From Rachicladosporium sp. CCFEE 5018 (Eukaryota > Ascomycota > Dothideomycetes > Cladosporiales > Cladosporiaceae), in NCBI GenBank assembly GCA_002077045.2, contig KZ111147.1, positions 363,539-387,468 of the forward strand: a DNA stretch of 23,930 nt, read 5' to 3'. Position numbers and translations under genes: made by a program. The notes below the pieces were generated by a model. That model worked only from the letters and a program-made list of their open reading frames with translations. It searched no databases and was not told the DNA's origin. This document shows positions 9,950-18,959 of the stretch, piece after piece (position 1 is the stretch's first letter; the number at the start of each line of letters is the position of its first letter).

Positions 9950-11852
9950 GGAGTATATGAAACAGAAGAAGATGGGGGGAATGAGGAGTTGCTGCGAGAT
10001 CCTCGCACAGGGACGAGACTAGCGACTGCTGTGACATGGTCATGCCACACCAGCTTTTTCCTTATCCTCGTCAGGTTTCCTCTCACACTGCCGTGAGACA
10101 TCCACTGCGACGCGGCACAGGGAACTAGGGTGTACGGCTGCTGCAGGAACAGAGGGCACGGGAGGTTCTGTGAGACGTGCCGGGATCGTGAAACCTTGGG
10201 ACGTTGGGTCGCATGTCGCTATTCGTCAGCCCTCTAGGCATTGGGCAATGTCGGTGACTCGGCCGTGCTCTGGACTTGCATGACGAACATCCGGAGGCGT
10301 TCTCTGTGATTGCGGCGTAGGGCGTCCAATCTCCAATTTTCTTGCTTTCCCGAACCCTGGTCAATAAGAGTGATTAGCACGGGCCGCTCGGCCGTTTCCT
10401 GCAACGTTTTGAGAAGCGCCGATCATCAAAGGCTCGACCCTAACGGCTATCCTGGCCTTCTGCTATGTCTCAGATACGCGTGGTGTAGATAAGTCATGTT
10501 CGTGCGGTAAGAACAGTACCCAGCGCCATGGAATGGGTAGATCACTCAAGTCATGAACTCAGACGATGCTGAAGACCAGAAATCCCAGGTAACTGAGACG
10601 GGGTAAAATCCCCGGCGGCAGGCGGGATCGGCAGCAGCGCGTGGCCTTTGATTAATTCATGACATGATCTCGTTCACCCATCTCCACGTCAATATATAAA
10701 CCTGGCCGCACGAGCAATATGACAGGCAGCCCTATCGCGCCGTATACGTGGAATGATCGGACAGAGGCGAAATTTAACCCACTGCAATCGCGCTCATCTT
10801 CACGTGCCTATGTCGTCGACGCGACTAAAGCGAATAATGTCCAACGCGTCCAGCGCTGTCAGGTACCCGCCAAATCGGGTGCAGGACTAGGACTTCTCTC
10901 CGAGTCCGTACAAGGTACAGGGCATGAACGAAAACGATGATGAATACCAGCCGTCTCTGCGAACTTAGCCAGCCCGATGCACTCTAAAGAGACTGGACCT
11001 ACTTGTTCTGGCCATTGCGCTTGCAGCACACATGCACTGCGTTCATTTGAAGCTTACAAGTCAAGTTCGGAAACCATGTCGTTAATCCGAGCTGCAGAAG
11101 ATCGCTGCTTAACATGCAGTGCTCGACTTGCCGGCATACGACCGCTCACCCGATGATACATAAAGCCATCGGACAGATGGGTGGATGTCCTGGCCATGAA
11201 CAGGTTTTCATGATCAGATTCGGCGAATTGACTGATCAGTCGAACATCGTGCGACCACACAGACTCCCAGATACAGACCGTCACACAACACGACCTGCCA
11301 CTCCCACGACACCTCATGTCTGTGCCACTCCAAAACGCACGATTTAAAACGGCGCTCCACGCGTGAGCATGAGCAACAGCGGCTCGCATCGGGAGATCGA
11401 CTCTTACTATGCACTCAATTCTCGCGCTGCTCCTCAACCTACGAGGACTCGAGTCCGAGCCGCGCTTGCTTCGAACCCAATGCAGGTATCGAGAATGATG
11501 GTTGTCGACGTGTCAAGTTCGTCCGGACAGGTGCGGGTGCACGACCGAAGCGCTTATGCAGCCTGTCCTCGTGTTCTTTGAGGCCTATAAGCATCGTATT
11601 GCGCATGTCTCGGAAGCCATGTGCAACAGCAGCGATTACCTGGCAGGTACCTCGCGACTTATGTCCCGATGCATGCATGTGTAGGTAAGAATAGACTTCG
11701 ATCGCCGTGACATAGGTCAAGTACCAATGCATAAGCTACCGCGGAACAGGCGTTATGAACCTACTTGGATCGCCACGGTAGTATACACAGGACTTAGGTA
11801 CATGTGACTGTTATTGCCGCAACCCTGTGTCTTCAACGGAGTTCGCCCACAC
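9950..11852. other. About 1.9 kb with no convincing gene
   Basis: Both strands were read for protein families, tRNA-like T-arms and repeats. Only small open frames with no recognisable features are present, the best being 10719-10940 on the plus strand. A perfect 12-bp palindrome GACTGATCAGTC lies at 11230-11241 and ATGCATGCAT at 11669-11678. The stretch includes the CRIB gene's upstream region and the 3' flank of SEC12. It could also hold a noncoding RNA or a fast-evolving small gene that I cannot detect. Confidence 0.4.
10719..10940 (+). CDS. Doubtful small ORF, 73 residues
   Basis: ATG-initiated frame (MTGSPIAPYTWNDRTEAKF...) preceded by TATATAAA at 10693-10700. The TATA-like site is only about 20 bp before the ATG, too close to leave a normal leader. 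No signal peptide, domain or recognisable family. Listed because it is the only frame in this gap with an upstream TATA-like element; it may well be chance. Confidence 0.12.
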   Translation: MTGSPIAPYTWNDRTEAKFNPLQSRSSSRAYVVDATKANNVQRVQRCQVPAKSGAGLGLLSESVQGTGHERKR

Positions 11853-14435
11853 CTACAACTCCCGCAACACCTCCCCCGCCACCCCTCCCACAAATCCTGC
11901 ATAGCTACTCCACATGACACCCTTCAACACACTCTCGCCTTCGCTCTCAGCCCACCTCCCCGCATCGATCAGCCTGCGCTTCCACTCGGCTCGCTGATGT
12001 TCATGCAGCTCGTCCCAATGCCTAGCTTCCACGTGCTCCTTGAGTAGAGCCTCCTTGTCCACATGTGCATCGACGCTGAGGTCTGTGCCCGTGGGCGAGT
12101 CGCGAACAATGAGTGCTTTGGAGCTGTGGGTCGAGTGGGAGAGCAGGTCGGCGAGGCGCTGTACGCCAGGGATGTTCGTCGGAATGGAGCTGGAGATGGC
12201 GGAGGCGGCGTCGTGGGCAGCGTGGATGGGTTTCTCGACAATGGGCCTCGCGCCCGGCGGTAGGAGGCCCGATAACGAAGAGGTGCTTGCGGAAGGCGCG
12301 AGAGTGAGGTAAGCTTGGAACAGTACGCCGATCATGAGGACGATGAAGGCGGCAAAGGCATAATTGAGGTATTGCCGCCGGGTCTTGGCTGCGTGATCTT
12401 NNNNNNNNNNNNNNNNNNNNNNNNNNNNNNNNNNNNNNNNNNNNNNNNNNNNNNNNNNNNNNNNNNNNNNNNNNNNNNNNNNNNNNNNNNNNNNNNNNNN
12501 AAATCCTGCATAGCTACTCCACATGACACCCTTCAACACACTCTCGCCTTCGCTCTCAGCCCACCTCCCCGCATCGATCAGCCTGCGCTTCCACTCGGCT
12601 TGCTGATGTTCATGCAGCTCGTCCCAATGCTTAGCTTCCACGTGCTCCTTGAGTAGAGCCTCCTTGTCCACATGTGCATCGACGCTGAGGTCTGTGCCCA
12701 TAGGCGAGTCGCGAACAATGAGTGCTTTGGAGCTGTGGGTCGAGTGGGAGAGCAGGTCGGCGAGGCGCTGTACGCCAGGGATGTTCGTCGGAATGGAGCT
12801 GGAGATGGCGGAGGCGGCGTCGTGGGCAGCGTGGATGGGTTTCTCGACAATGGGTCTCGCGCCCGGCGGTAGGAGACCCGATAACGAAGAGGTGCTTGCG
12901 GAAGGCGCAAGAGTGAGGTAAGCTTGGAACAGTACGCCGATCATGAGGACGATGAAGGCGGCAAAGGCATAATTGAGGTATTGCCGCCGGGTCTTGGCTG
13001 CGTGATCTTGGAGATTGTAGCGAGAGTTTCGGTCCTTCGGATTCAAAGGCGAGAGTGGAAAGGCATCCACTACGACTGTATTGCCGTAGCTTACAGACGC
13101 AAGCTTAAGATACTGTGGGCCAGGATTTTGCACAGTCTCGGTTTGTGGTGCAGTAGTCTGACCATCTGCCGTGGGCGACGGAGCAGGCGTGCGTACTGGC
13201 GAGTGGAAAGGGGAGAAGCAGATCTTCGTCATCTGGTGTGCATGTACATTGCGGACAGACTGATAGCTCTGGAAGCGTGAGAACGTGTCCGTACTTCTAG
13301 TGTAGTTCAGCGTCCAAGTCTCGATGCTGATGTCTTGGCCTGCGACTGCTACTGCAATCTGACGATCGCCTTTACTGTCGGCATCCAGCGCGCAGACGTC
13401 CATGCTGACAGCCTGCTTGACATGGCTGGGAAGCTGCATTTGTAGGATCATGGATGCAGGTCCGGTAGGGTACAGATGGAACACTCGCAGCTCTGTGCCT
13501 TTCTTGTCTGCTTTGTTGACCAGTGTGATCACATTTTGCGAGTCGAGAAATCGTAGGCAGCGAAACTTGTGCTTCAGTCCTGCGCCCTCGCCATCCGGCA
13601 TCGAATGTATCCGCCGTGGCCCCTTAGGTGTCCTCTGCGCGTTCCTCGTCGCGAAGTCATACTGGTAGCTCTGCTCGAAGATGTCGTAATCGGTGCTGTA
13701 TGTCAGGCTGAACTCGTTGTTGCCGGTGTTTGCAATGTCCAAGTCCACCACTTCGGCGCCATCTTCAGGCTCGATCCGGGCGATCACATCGGCAGCCTCC
13801 GGAGTGGGAGTCGTTGCGTTGAAAACAACGATCTCCGCTTGCTTTGCTAGCCCAGATGCGATTGCGCCAACCCGCCGGCTCCCCTCCGCACTCTGCCTTT
13901 GCACAGGCGACAATCGCAGCAGTCGCTGGTACCGCTCACTCTTCGCAGCTGGCTCCTGCTTGAACGCAGCGCGCTTTCCGATCAAGCTTGCCTTGGGCTT
14001 CGGCTCTGTCACAGCATCCTCGGTCTTCTGCTTCTTACGCGGAGGGTACTTGATCTCGAAAGACCGGAAGTGCTCGTTCTTCCCAGCGTTCTGCTCAGCT
14101 TGTGAGGAGTTGATACCCGCGAATGTGATCAAGCCATCCTTAGTAGCTAAGCTGGCGAGAGACTGGACCGAGTCCTCATCGCGAGAAAGGTCGACTTCGA
14201 TCGCAGTCGTGATGTTGGCTCGATTTGATATGTCAAGAACTGCCTGATTTGATTGTCAGATACTCAAACACCTGCAATTGACCACAAGGAGACTTACTAT
14301 CTGGTTCGGCACACCACTCCTGCCCTCGCCTCCGCCACCTCCGACGACTAAGTAACCTCGATTGTAGGGATCGAACTCGGCAGCAAATATAGGGAAGGGC
14401 AGGGTTGCTTTTGCGTAGGATGAACGAGGCGCCAT
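11853..14435 (-). CDS. SEC12: SEC12, ER membrane exchange factor for Sar1 (interrupted by an assembly gap)
   Basis: Loads GTP onto Sar1 at the ER and so starts COPII vesicle budding. Exon 1 (14435-14298) gives LPFPIFAAEFDPYNRGYLVV and GGGGGEGRSGVPNQI, the glycine-rich loop characteristic of Sec12. A 54-nt intron (14244-14297, TCTGAC branch site) leads to AVLDISNRANITT. A cytosolic beta-propeller follows, then one transmembrane segment (AFAAFIVLMIGVLFQAYL, about residues 470-490) and a lumenal tail ending VAGEVLREL. The coding sequence contains a 100-N gap with the same 509 bp on both sides. As assembled it would read in frame, by chance, with a false 203-residue insertion (842 residues). Merging the overlap gives about 639 residues with a single membrane segment, as expected. 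I treat the duplication as artefact. Confidence 0.9.
11892..12400. repeat. Duplicated contig end, copy 1 (3' part of SEC12)
   Basis: 509 bp that recur at 12501-13009 with no indels and seven substitutions (98.6% identity). The copy ends exactly at the N run, as expected for the right end of one contig. It continues leftwards into the genuine SEC12 stop codon. Confidence 0.95.
12401..12500. other. 100-N assembly gap
   Basis: Exactly 100 N, the usual placeholder for a gap of unknown size. Its flanks overlap in sequence, so the true gap length is probably negative. Confidence 0.98.
12501..13009. repeat. Duplicated contig end, copy 2 (3' part of SEC12)
   Basis: Matches 11892-12400 at a constant offset of 609 bp. 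It starts exactly at the N run and continues rightwards into the rest of SEC12. Compared with copy 1 it has T or A at all seven variable sites where copy 1 has C or G. Three of these change the protein (Arg/Gln, Arg/Lys, Thr/Met) and four are silent. Confidence 0.95.
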
Positions 14436-14638
14436 GACTAAGAATGTAGCGCTTGCAATAGAGAAGGTAGAAATCAGTATAATATACAACCGGAAACGTG
14501 TTCTACCAAAAGGACAAATACTGCCTATATGACGCCAAACAATGACGATGGAGGTGTAACTGCTAGCGTCGGCTGATCCCGCACGATTTTCCACACGCTG
14601 CAGAGCATCTTCACTCGACCTTCCAGACTCTCGTCACC
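14436..14638. promoter_or_regulatory. Divergent promoter of SEC12 and FCF2
   Basis: 203 bp separate the two start codons, so both genes must share or overlap their promoters. No specific factor site recognised. Confidence 0.6.
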
Positions 14639-15544
14639 ATGATGGCGACCTCTTCTGCGCCTCCCGATTTGGCGCGCATTGTGGAGGATATGACCGACGA
14701 GCACATGGAGGCTCTGCTCGCCGAGGCCACCGTCCGACTGAAGCAGAAGGAAAGGTCGAAGGCTGCACCCAACTACAACTACAGCTTCCCGAAACTCGAC
14801 GCAGGCAAGGCCGAAGAGCCGTATATCGTGTCAAATGGCAATGCGGTGGAAACCAACACTTCGAGACTGCTGGAAGACAAGGCACACAACGACAAATACG
14901 GCATCCGCAAAGTCGAGGACCCGGTGGCTGTGAAGAAGCTTGCGATCGAGGTACGTTGCGCACATATTTCCTACATCACTACGCACAATGAGGAAGATTT
15001 ATCCCAATGTATCCGAGCAGAGTCCGGGCACCGTCTTGGTCGCCTTTCTGCTTTATGAAGGACTTTCATATTCATAGTTACTCTGAGACTGTGGTTCACC
15101 ATCAAATTGCTTATGATCAGCTGTATTCAAGAGCCAGACTGACATACGCTACAGAAGAAGAAGGCTACTGCGGGCAAGGCGTGGTACGATCTTCCTCGGA
15201 CGGATCTGACGCCAGAGCTGAAGCGAGACTTGCAACTCCTCAAGATGAGGAACGTGCTCGACCCACACCGCCACTACAAGAAAGACGGTGGTAAGATGAA
15301 GGCGCCAGAGTACAGCCAAGTCGGCACGATCGTGGAGGGTGCCACCGAGTTCTTCTCTGGCAGAATTGAGAACAAGCAGCGTAAGAAGACTCTGGTCGAG
15401 GAAGTGCTTGCAGGCGAGAGGCATACTGGGCGCTTCAAGAAGAAGTATGGCGAGGTGCAGAACCACAAGACCAGCGGCAAGAAGGCGTACTACAAGGATG
15501 TGCTGGCGAAGCGCAAGGGCGGTGTCAAGAAGGGTGGAGGTTGA
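14639..15544 (+). CDS. FCF2: Fcf2-type pre-rRNA processing protein
   Basis: Nucleolar factor for early cleavages of pre-rRNA leading to 18S rRNA; in yeast Fcf2 is part of the SSU processome. Two exons: 14639-14950 and 15155-15544, giving 233 residues, close to the yeast protein. The intron (14951-15154) starts GTACGT and ends CTACAG, with ACTGAC as branch site. The Fcf2 domain lies just after the junction: GKAWYDLPRTDLTPELKRDL, then LLKMRNVLDPHRHYKK. A strongly basic C-terminus (KKAYYKDVLAKRKGGVKKGG) suits RNA or nucleolar binding. The start ATGATG has ACC before it; either Met could be used. At 204 nt the intron is three to four times longer than any other in the window. Confidence 0.94.
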
Positions 15545-15589
15545 AGAGAACCTTCGTTTGATTGCACTACTCCTTGATCCTCCCGGCCA

Positions 15590-16732
15590 CTACAGCTGGC
15601 CCACGATTCGAAGCACAATCCCCTGCATGTCGATCGCAGCCTGCTTTCCGGCCTCGAGCACCTCCTCGTGGTTCGCTACGCCACGACTCAGCCGCTCGGC
15701 AAGCTGCTGCCGCGACAGTCCTTGCAGCGATGGATCATCTCCCTTGGGCACTGAATCGAGCACAGCCTTGTTCGTCACCAGGCTGAACGCTAGCACGCGC
15801 ATCCCACTGTGCCTGGCCACGATGATCTCCGGTACGGTACTCATGCCCACCACATCTGCACCGAGGTTGCTGAGCATACGGCACTCGGCTCTAGTCTCGT
15901 ACGTGGGTCCTGCTACAAATGCATACACGCCTTCGTGCATCTTTCGATTGCTGGGCTGCTGTGTCCGCAGTTGCTGCCATGACGTGTACGCCAGCTGCCG
16001 CAACGAAAGGTCATATGCATCCGACAGTGGCGGAAACCTTACGCCGAAGTCTTCCTCGTTCTGGCCGCGCAGGGGATGGAAGCCAACCAACCCAGCCAGG
16101 TTCAGATGATCGTTCAAACACACGATGTCGCCCACCTCATATGCTGAGTTCAGTCCACCGGCGGCGTTGGTCAGAAGCATCGTCTCCACACCCAACACCT
16201 TACACACTCTCGTCGCGAAAGTGACCGTGTCCATAGAGTGCCCTTCATAGAAACTGTACAGAAAGGAATGAATGAGCAAAGAGATCTTTCTCTCACTTAG
16301 CTTGATGATGTACTGACTGCGCTCGCCCCACCAACAGCACCACGGGTACTTTTGTCTCGCTCATAGTCCCAAACACCAACTTCCCTGCGTGTCCTACCAC
16401 TGCTCTCCTCTGTCAGACTTCTCCCCTCCAGGTGCCTGATCCCCTTCCCGTCACTCACCAGTACTCTTCGGAAATCCAGGCACATCCTCATACTTCCACT
16501 CCTCTCTCCCCTCCGCATCTACCAGATCCACCAGCCCGCCCAGCCCACTACCACATACTATCGCTACACGCGGCGTGGCTAGGTGTTGGGGTAGCTTGCG
16601 GCGGAGGTGTGCGACGGTTTCTGTGGCGCGGTGGAAGGCCGTGGGCAGCATTTCGTCGTGGGCTTCGGAGAGGGAGTGTGAGAGGTGGGAGAAGGAGTGG
16701 TAGAGGTGGGCGGCGTGGTTGAGGAGTTCCAT
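15590..16732 (-). CDS. PNP1: Purine nucleoside phosphorylase
   Basis: Splits inosine and guanosine with phosphate to the base and ribose-1-phosphate (purine salvage; also acts on nicotinamide riboside in yeast). Three exons, 16732-16459, 16399-16318 and 16253-15590, encode 339 residues. The introns are 16400-16458 (59 nt) and 16254-16317 (64 nt). Visible motifs are the phosphate loop CGSGLGG (60-66), GHAGKLVFG, GRAHFYEGHS (His formed across intron 2), LTNAAGGLN, VAGPTYETRAE and GADVVGMSTVPE, followed by SLVTN. These are the substrate and phosphate residues of the trimeric high-molecular-mass PNP family. The stop is only 45 bp from the FCF2 stop on the other strand, so 3' UTRs should overlap. 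MELLNH is chosen as start; the frame upstream is low-complexity Pro/Leu. Confidence 0.95.
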
Positions 16733-17028
16733 TGCTGGATGAAGGGAGGTGGAGGGGGAAGGTACGAGGGTGGGGTGATAAATCCTGGGCAGGTGCAGGG
16801 GCAGGGGCAGGGGTATGTGTAAACAATCATGCCTGAATCGACGCCTGAGATGGGCACTCACTTGTATGCACTTCTGCGAGGACTTCTTCGTGTGAAATGA
16901 GCACATTGCATTCCACGAAGCGTGCTGTGGTTCATACTGAATACTCTCTGGTGACTTGGAGCATCGGCTACAGTAGGTGGAAGTGTCTCTATCAGCCTGG
17001 CTTTCCTACTTTTTACACAACACAAAAT
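16733..17028. promoter_or_regulatory. Divergent promoter of PNP1 and the WDR70-like gene, with G-tracts
   Basis: 296 bp between the start codons. The plus strand is very G-rich from 16742 to 16813, with runs of three to five G and three perfect GCAGGG units at 16795-16812. The PNP1 leader would therefore be C- and pyrimidine-rich. An in-frame ATG at 16897 could extend the WDR70-like protein and shorten this region. Confidence 0.5.
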
Positions 17029-18813
17029 ATGAGCTCGCACGACGAAGAGGAAGAGCCGATCGTCGAGGAGAATGAAGATTTGCAGAACTTCCTTGGCACA
17101 TCGTCCTTCGGCAAGCAAACGAGAGAGGCGAACGTGAAGAAGCAATTAGAGTTGAGTCGACGATCTGGAGGACCTGCAAGAGGAGCGAACGGCGGCAAAT
17201 CTACCGCGCAGGGCGACTCGAGCGCAGAGAACCACGAAAGCGATAGTCACGGGAAGGGGAGCGACGATGACAGCGATAGCGATGACGATGACGACAACGA
17301 CGACGAGTTCCCAGTCTCCCACGAAATGCTCATTAAGACCCACGATAAGGCGATAACAACTGTGACGGTAGATCCCTCTGGAGGCAGGCTGGTCACTGGC
17401 TCCATGGACTGCATGCTCAAGTTCCACGACTTTGCCTCGATGACTCCGAACACAATACGAGCGTTCAAGTCAGTGGATCCGTCAGTGTCAAAGTCGATTT
17501 CGAATGCCGAAAACCATCCGATCAATCAGGCTGTGTTCAACCCGCTGTCGGCTGGGCACATACTTGTAACGACTGCATTACCGCAGGCAAAGATACTCTC
17601 ACGCGATGGCGAGGTACTTACGGAGTTCGCGAAGGGTGACATGTATCTGCGGGACATGCACAACACCAAGGGCCATGTCTCGGAAGTCACTACAGGGACA
17701 TGGCACCCTACGAACCGCAATCTGTGCGTGACTGCTGGGACTGACAGCACACTCAGGATCTGGGACCTTAACAATGCGAGATCGCAGAGGGAGGTCATTG
17801 TGCACAAGTCGAGAGCAGCTGGATCAGCGGGACGCTCGCGCATGACCGCAGTGGCATGGGGATCGCCGTTAGGCGGTGGCAACAATGTCCTCGTCTCGAC
17901 TGCACTTGACGGAAGTCTGGTCATGTGGAGTGGTGAGGGTCCCTATAGCAGACCTGCTGCTGAAGTGCGAGACGCACACAAAGCAGATACCTGGACAAGT
18001 GGACTTGACATTAGTGCGGATGGCAGGATGGTAGTGACACGCGGTGGCGACGACACGATCAAGTTTTGGGACACGCGGAAGTTCAAGCAACCAATCGCTA
18101 CTATCTCGCATACCTCGACATCGTTTCAATACCCGACAACAAGCATCCGCTTTTCCCCGAATTCCTCAAACATCTATACCGGCTCCGAGGCTGGCCATCT
18201 GCACATTCTCAACTCCGCCACCCTGCGCTCCGAGCTCGTGACACCCGTGACTCCGAACACCCCTCTGATCACAGCTCTCTGGCACCCCAAGCTCAATCAA
18301 ATCATCACCGGTTCCGCAAACAGCGCAACAACGATTCTCTACAATCCCTCCACCTCCACCGCCGGCGCCAGACTAGTCATGTCCCGCGCCCCAAAACGCC
18401 GCCACATAGACGACGACGCAAACTTCACCATGGACCTCGCGCACGGCATCTCAGACGCAGCCATCATGGTGCCCGGCTCAGGTCAGACCTCGGCCGCATC
18501 CTTCGCATCCCGTCACCCCACCATTGGCCTCACCCAGTCTGGTAAGAGCCGCGATCCGAGACGGCCTCACGTTCCTGTGACGACGCCTTTCGCGAAGGGG
18601 AATCCGGATGAGGAGTACGTGAGGCGGGAAATCCCGCTGAGCAGTTTGCGGGATGAGGACCCGAGGGAGGCGTTGCTGAAGTATGCTGATAAGGCGAAGA
18701 ATGATCCGTTGTTCACTAATGCGTGGAAGGAGACGCAGCCGGAGACTATTTATGCTGAGATTAGTGAGGGAGAGGAGGAGACTGGGCCGGATGCGAAGAA
18801 GAGGAAGGTGTGA
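17029..18813 (+). CDS. WDR70-like WD-repeat protein
   Basis: Nuclear beta-propeller protein. In human and fission yeast Wdr70 works with the CRL4-Ddb1 ubiquitin ligase in histone H2B ubiquitination and DNA-break resection. From ATG 17029 it has 594 residues and no intron. The acidic N-terminus (SDDDSDSDDDDDNDDEFPVS) precedes WD repeats from about residue 95 to 460. Segments shared with WDR70 include VDPSGGRLVTGSMD, NTKGHVSEVTTGTWHP, RGGDDTIKFWDTRKF and LWHPKLNQIITGS. The C-terminal block (DPREALLKYADKAKNDPLF...KETQPETIYAE) is also WDR70-like. The end, AKKRKV, resembles a classical nuclear localisation signal. An in-frame ATG at 16897 would add 44 residues (MSTLHSTKRAV...); I prefer 17029 because the acidic start begins there. 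Assignment by family resemblance. Confidence 0.9.
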   Translation: MSSHDEEEEPIVEENEDLQNFLGTSSFGKQTREANVKKQLELSRRSGGPARGANGGKSTAQGDSSAENHESDSHGKGSDDDSDSDDDDDNDDEFPVSHEMLIKTHDKAITTVTVDPSGGRLVTGSMDCMLKFHDFASMTPNTIRAFKSVDPSVSKSISNAENHPINQAVFNPLSAGHILVTTALPQAKILSRDGEVLTEFAKGDMYLRDMHNTKGHVSEVTTGTWHPTNRNLCVTAGTDSTLRIWDLNNARSQREVIVHKSRAAGSAGRSRMTAVAWGSPLGGGNNVLVSTALDGSLVMWSGEGPYSRPAAEVRDAHKADTWTSGLDISADGRMVVTRGGDDTIKFWDTRKFKQPIATISHTSTSFQYPTTSIRFSPNSSNIYTGSEAGHLHILNSATLRSELVTPVTPNTPLITALWHPKLNQIITGSANSATTILYNPSTSTAGARLVMSRAPKRRHIDDDANFTMDLAHGISDAAIMVPGSGQTSAASFASRHPTIGLTQSGKSRDPRRPHVPVTTPFAKGNPDEEYVRREIPLSSLRDEDPREALLKYADKAKNDPLFTNAWKETQPETIYAEISEGEEETGPDAKKRKV

Positions 18814-18959
18814 GATGGGTGGTTGCAGATTGAGAACTGGAAGGTATCGAAGCTGAGCTAGGAGGCACTGCACAAAACAGTCCAGCCGATGCTGACAAGC
18901 TCGCCCAGGATGTGATTGTCTCACCTTCATTATGACACGTCATAGCCGCTTCAAAGGCT
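18814..18959. terminator. Shared 3' region of WDR70-like and MFS genes
   Basis: 146 bp between two convergent stop codons. No clear AATAAA on either strand in the bases read. Both transcripts must end in or overlap through this stretch. Confidence 0.4.

Noticed and set aside
11054..11437. 127-residue minus-strand open frame in the gene-poor region
   Set aside because: Begins at a non-ATG codon, has no recognisable domain or signal peptide, and composition is not protein-like enough to call.
11460..11500. tRNA-like T-arm (GCTTCGAACCC)
   Set aside because: Flanking bases do not form the T stem and no cloverleaf could be built around it.
11892..13009. A genuine tandem duplication inside SEC12 giving two membrane segments
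   Set aside because: The copy boundaries coincide exactly with the N run on both sides, and merging gives a normal Sec12, so contig overlap is the simpler reading.
11892..13009. RIP mutation of a repeat
   Set aside because: The changes are one-way transitions, but only one of seven fits the CpA context and the repeat itself is probably not real.
13693..14247. 184-residue plus-strand open frame
   Set aside because: Antisense to SEC12 exon 2, no family features, and starts within a well supported gene.
15339..16109. 256-residue plus-strand open frame
   Set aside because: It overlaps FCF2 exon 2 in another frame and runs antisense to PNP1. Its Arg/Ser-rich composition is typical of a shadow frame.
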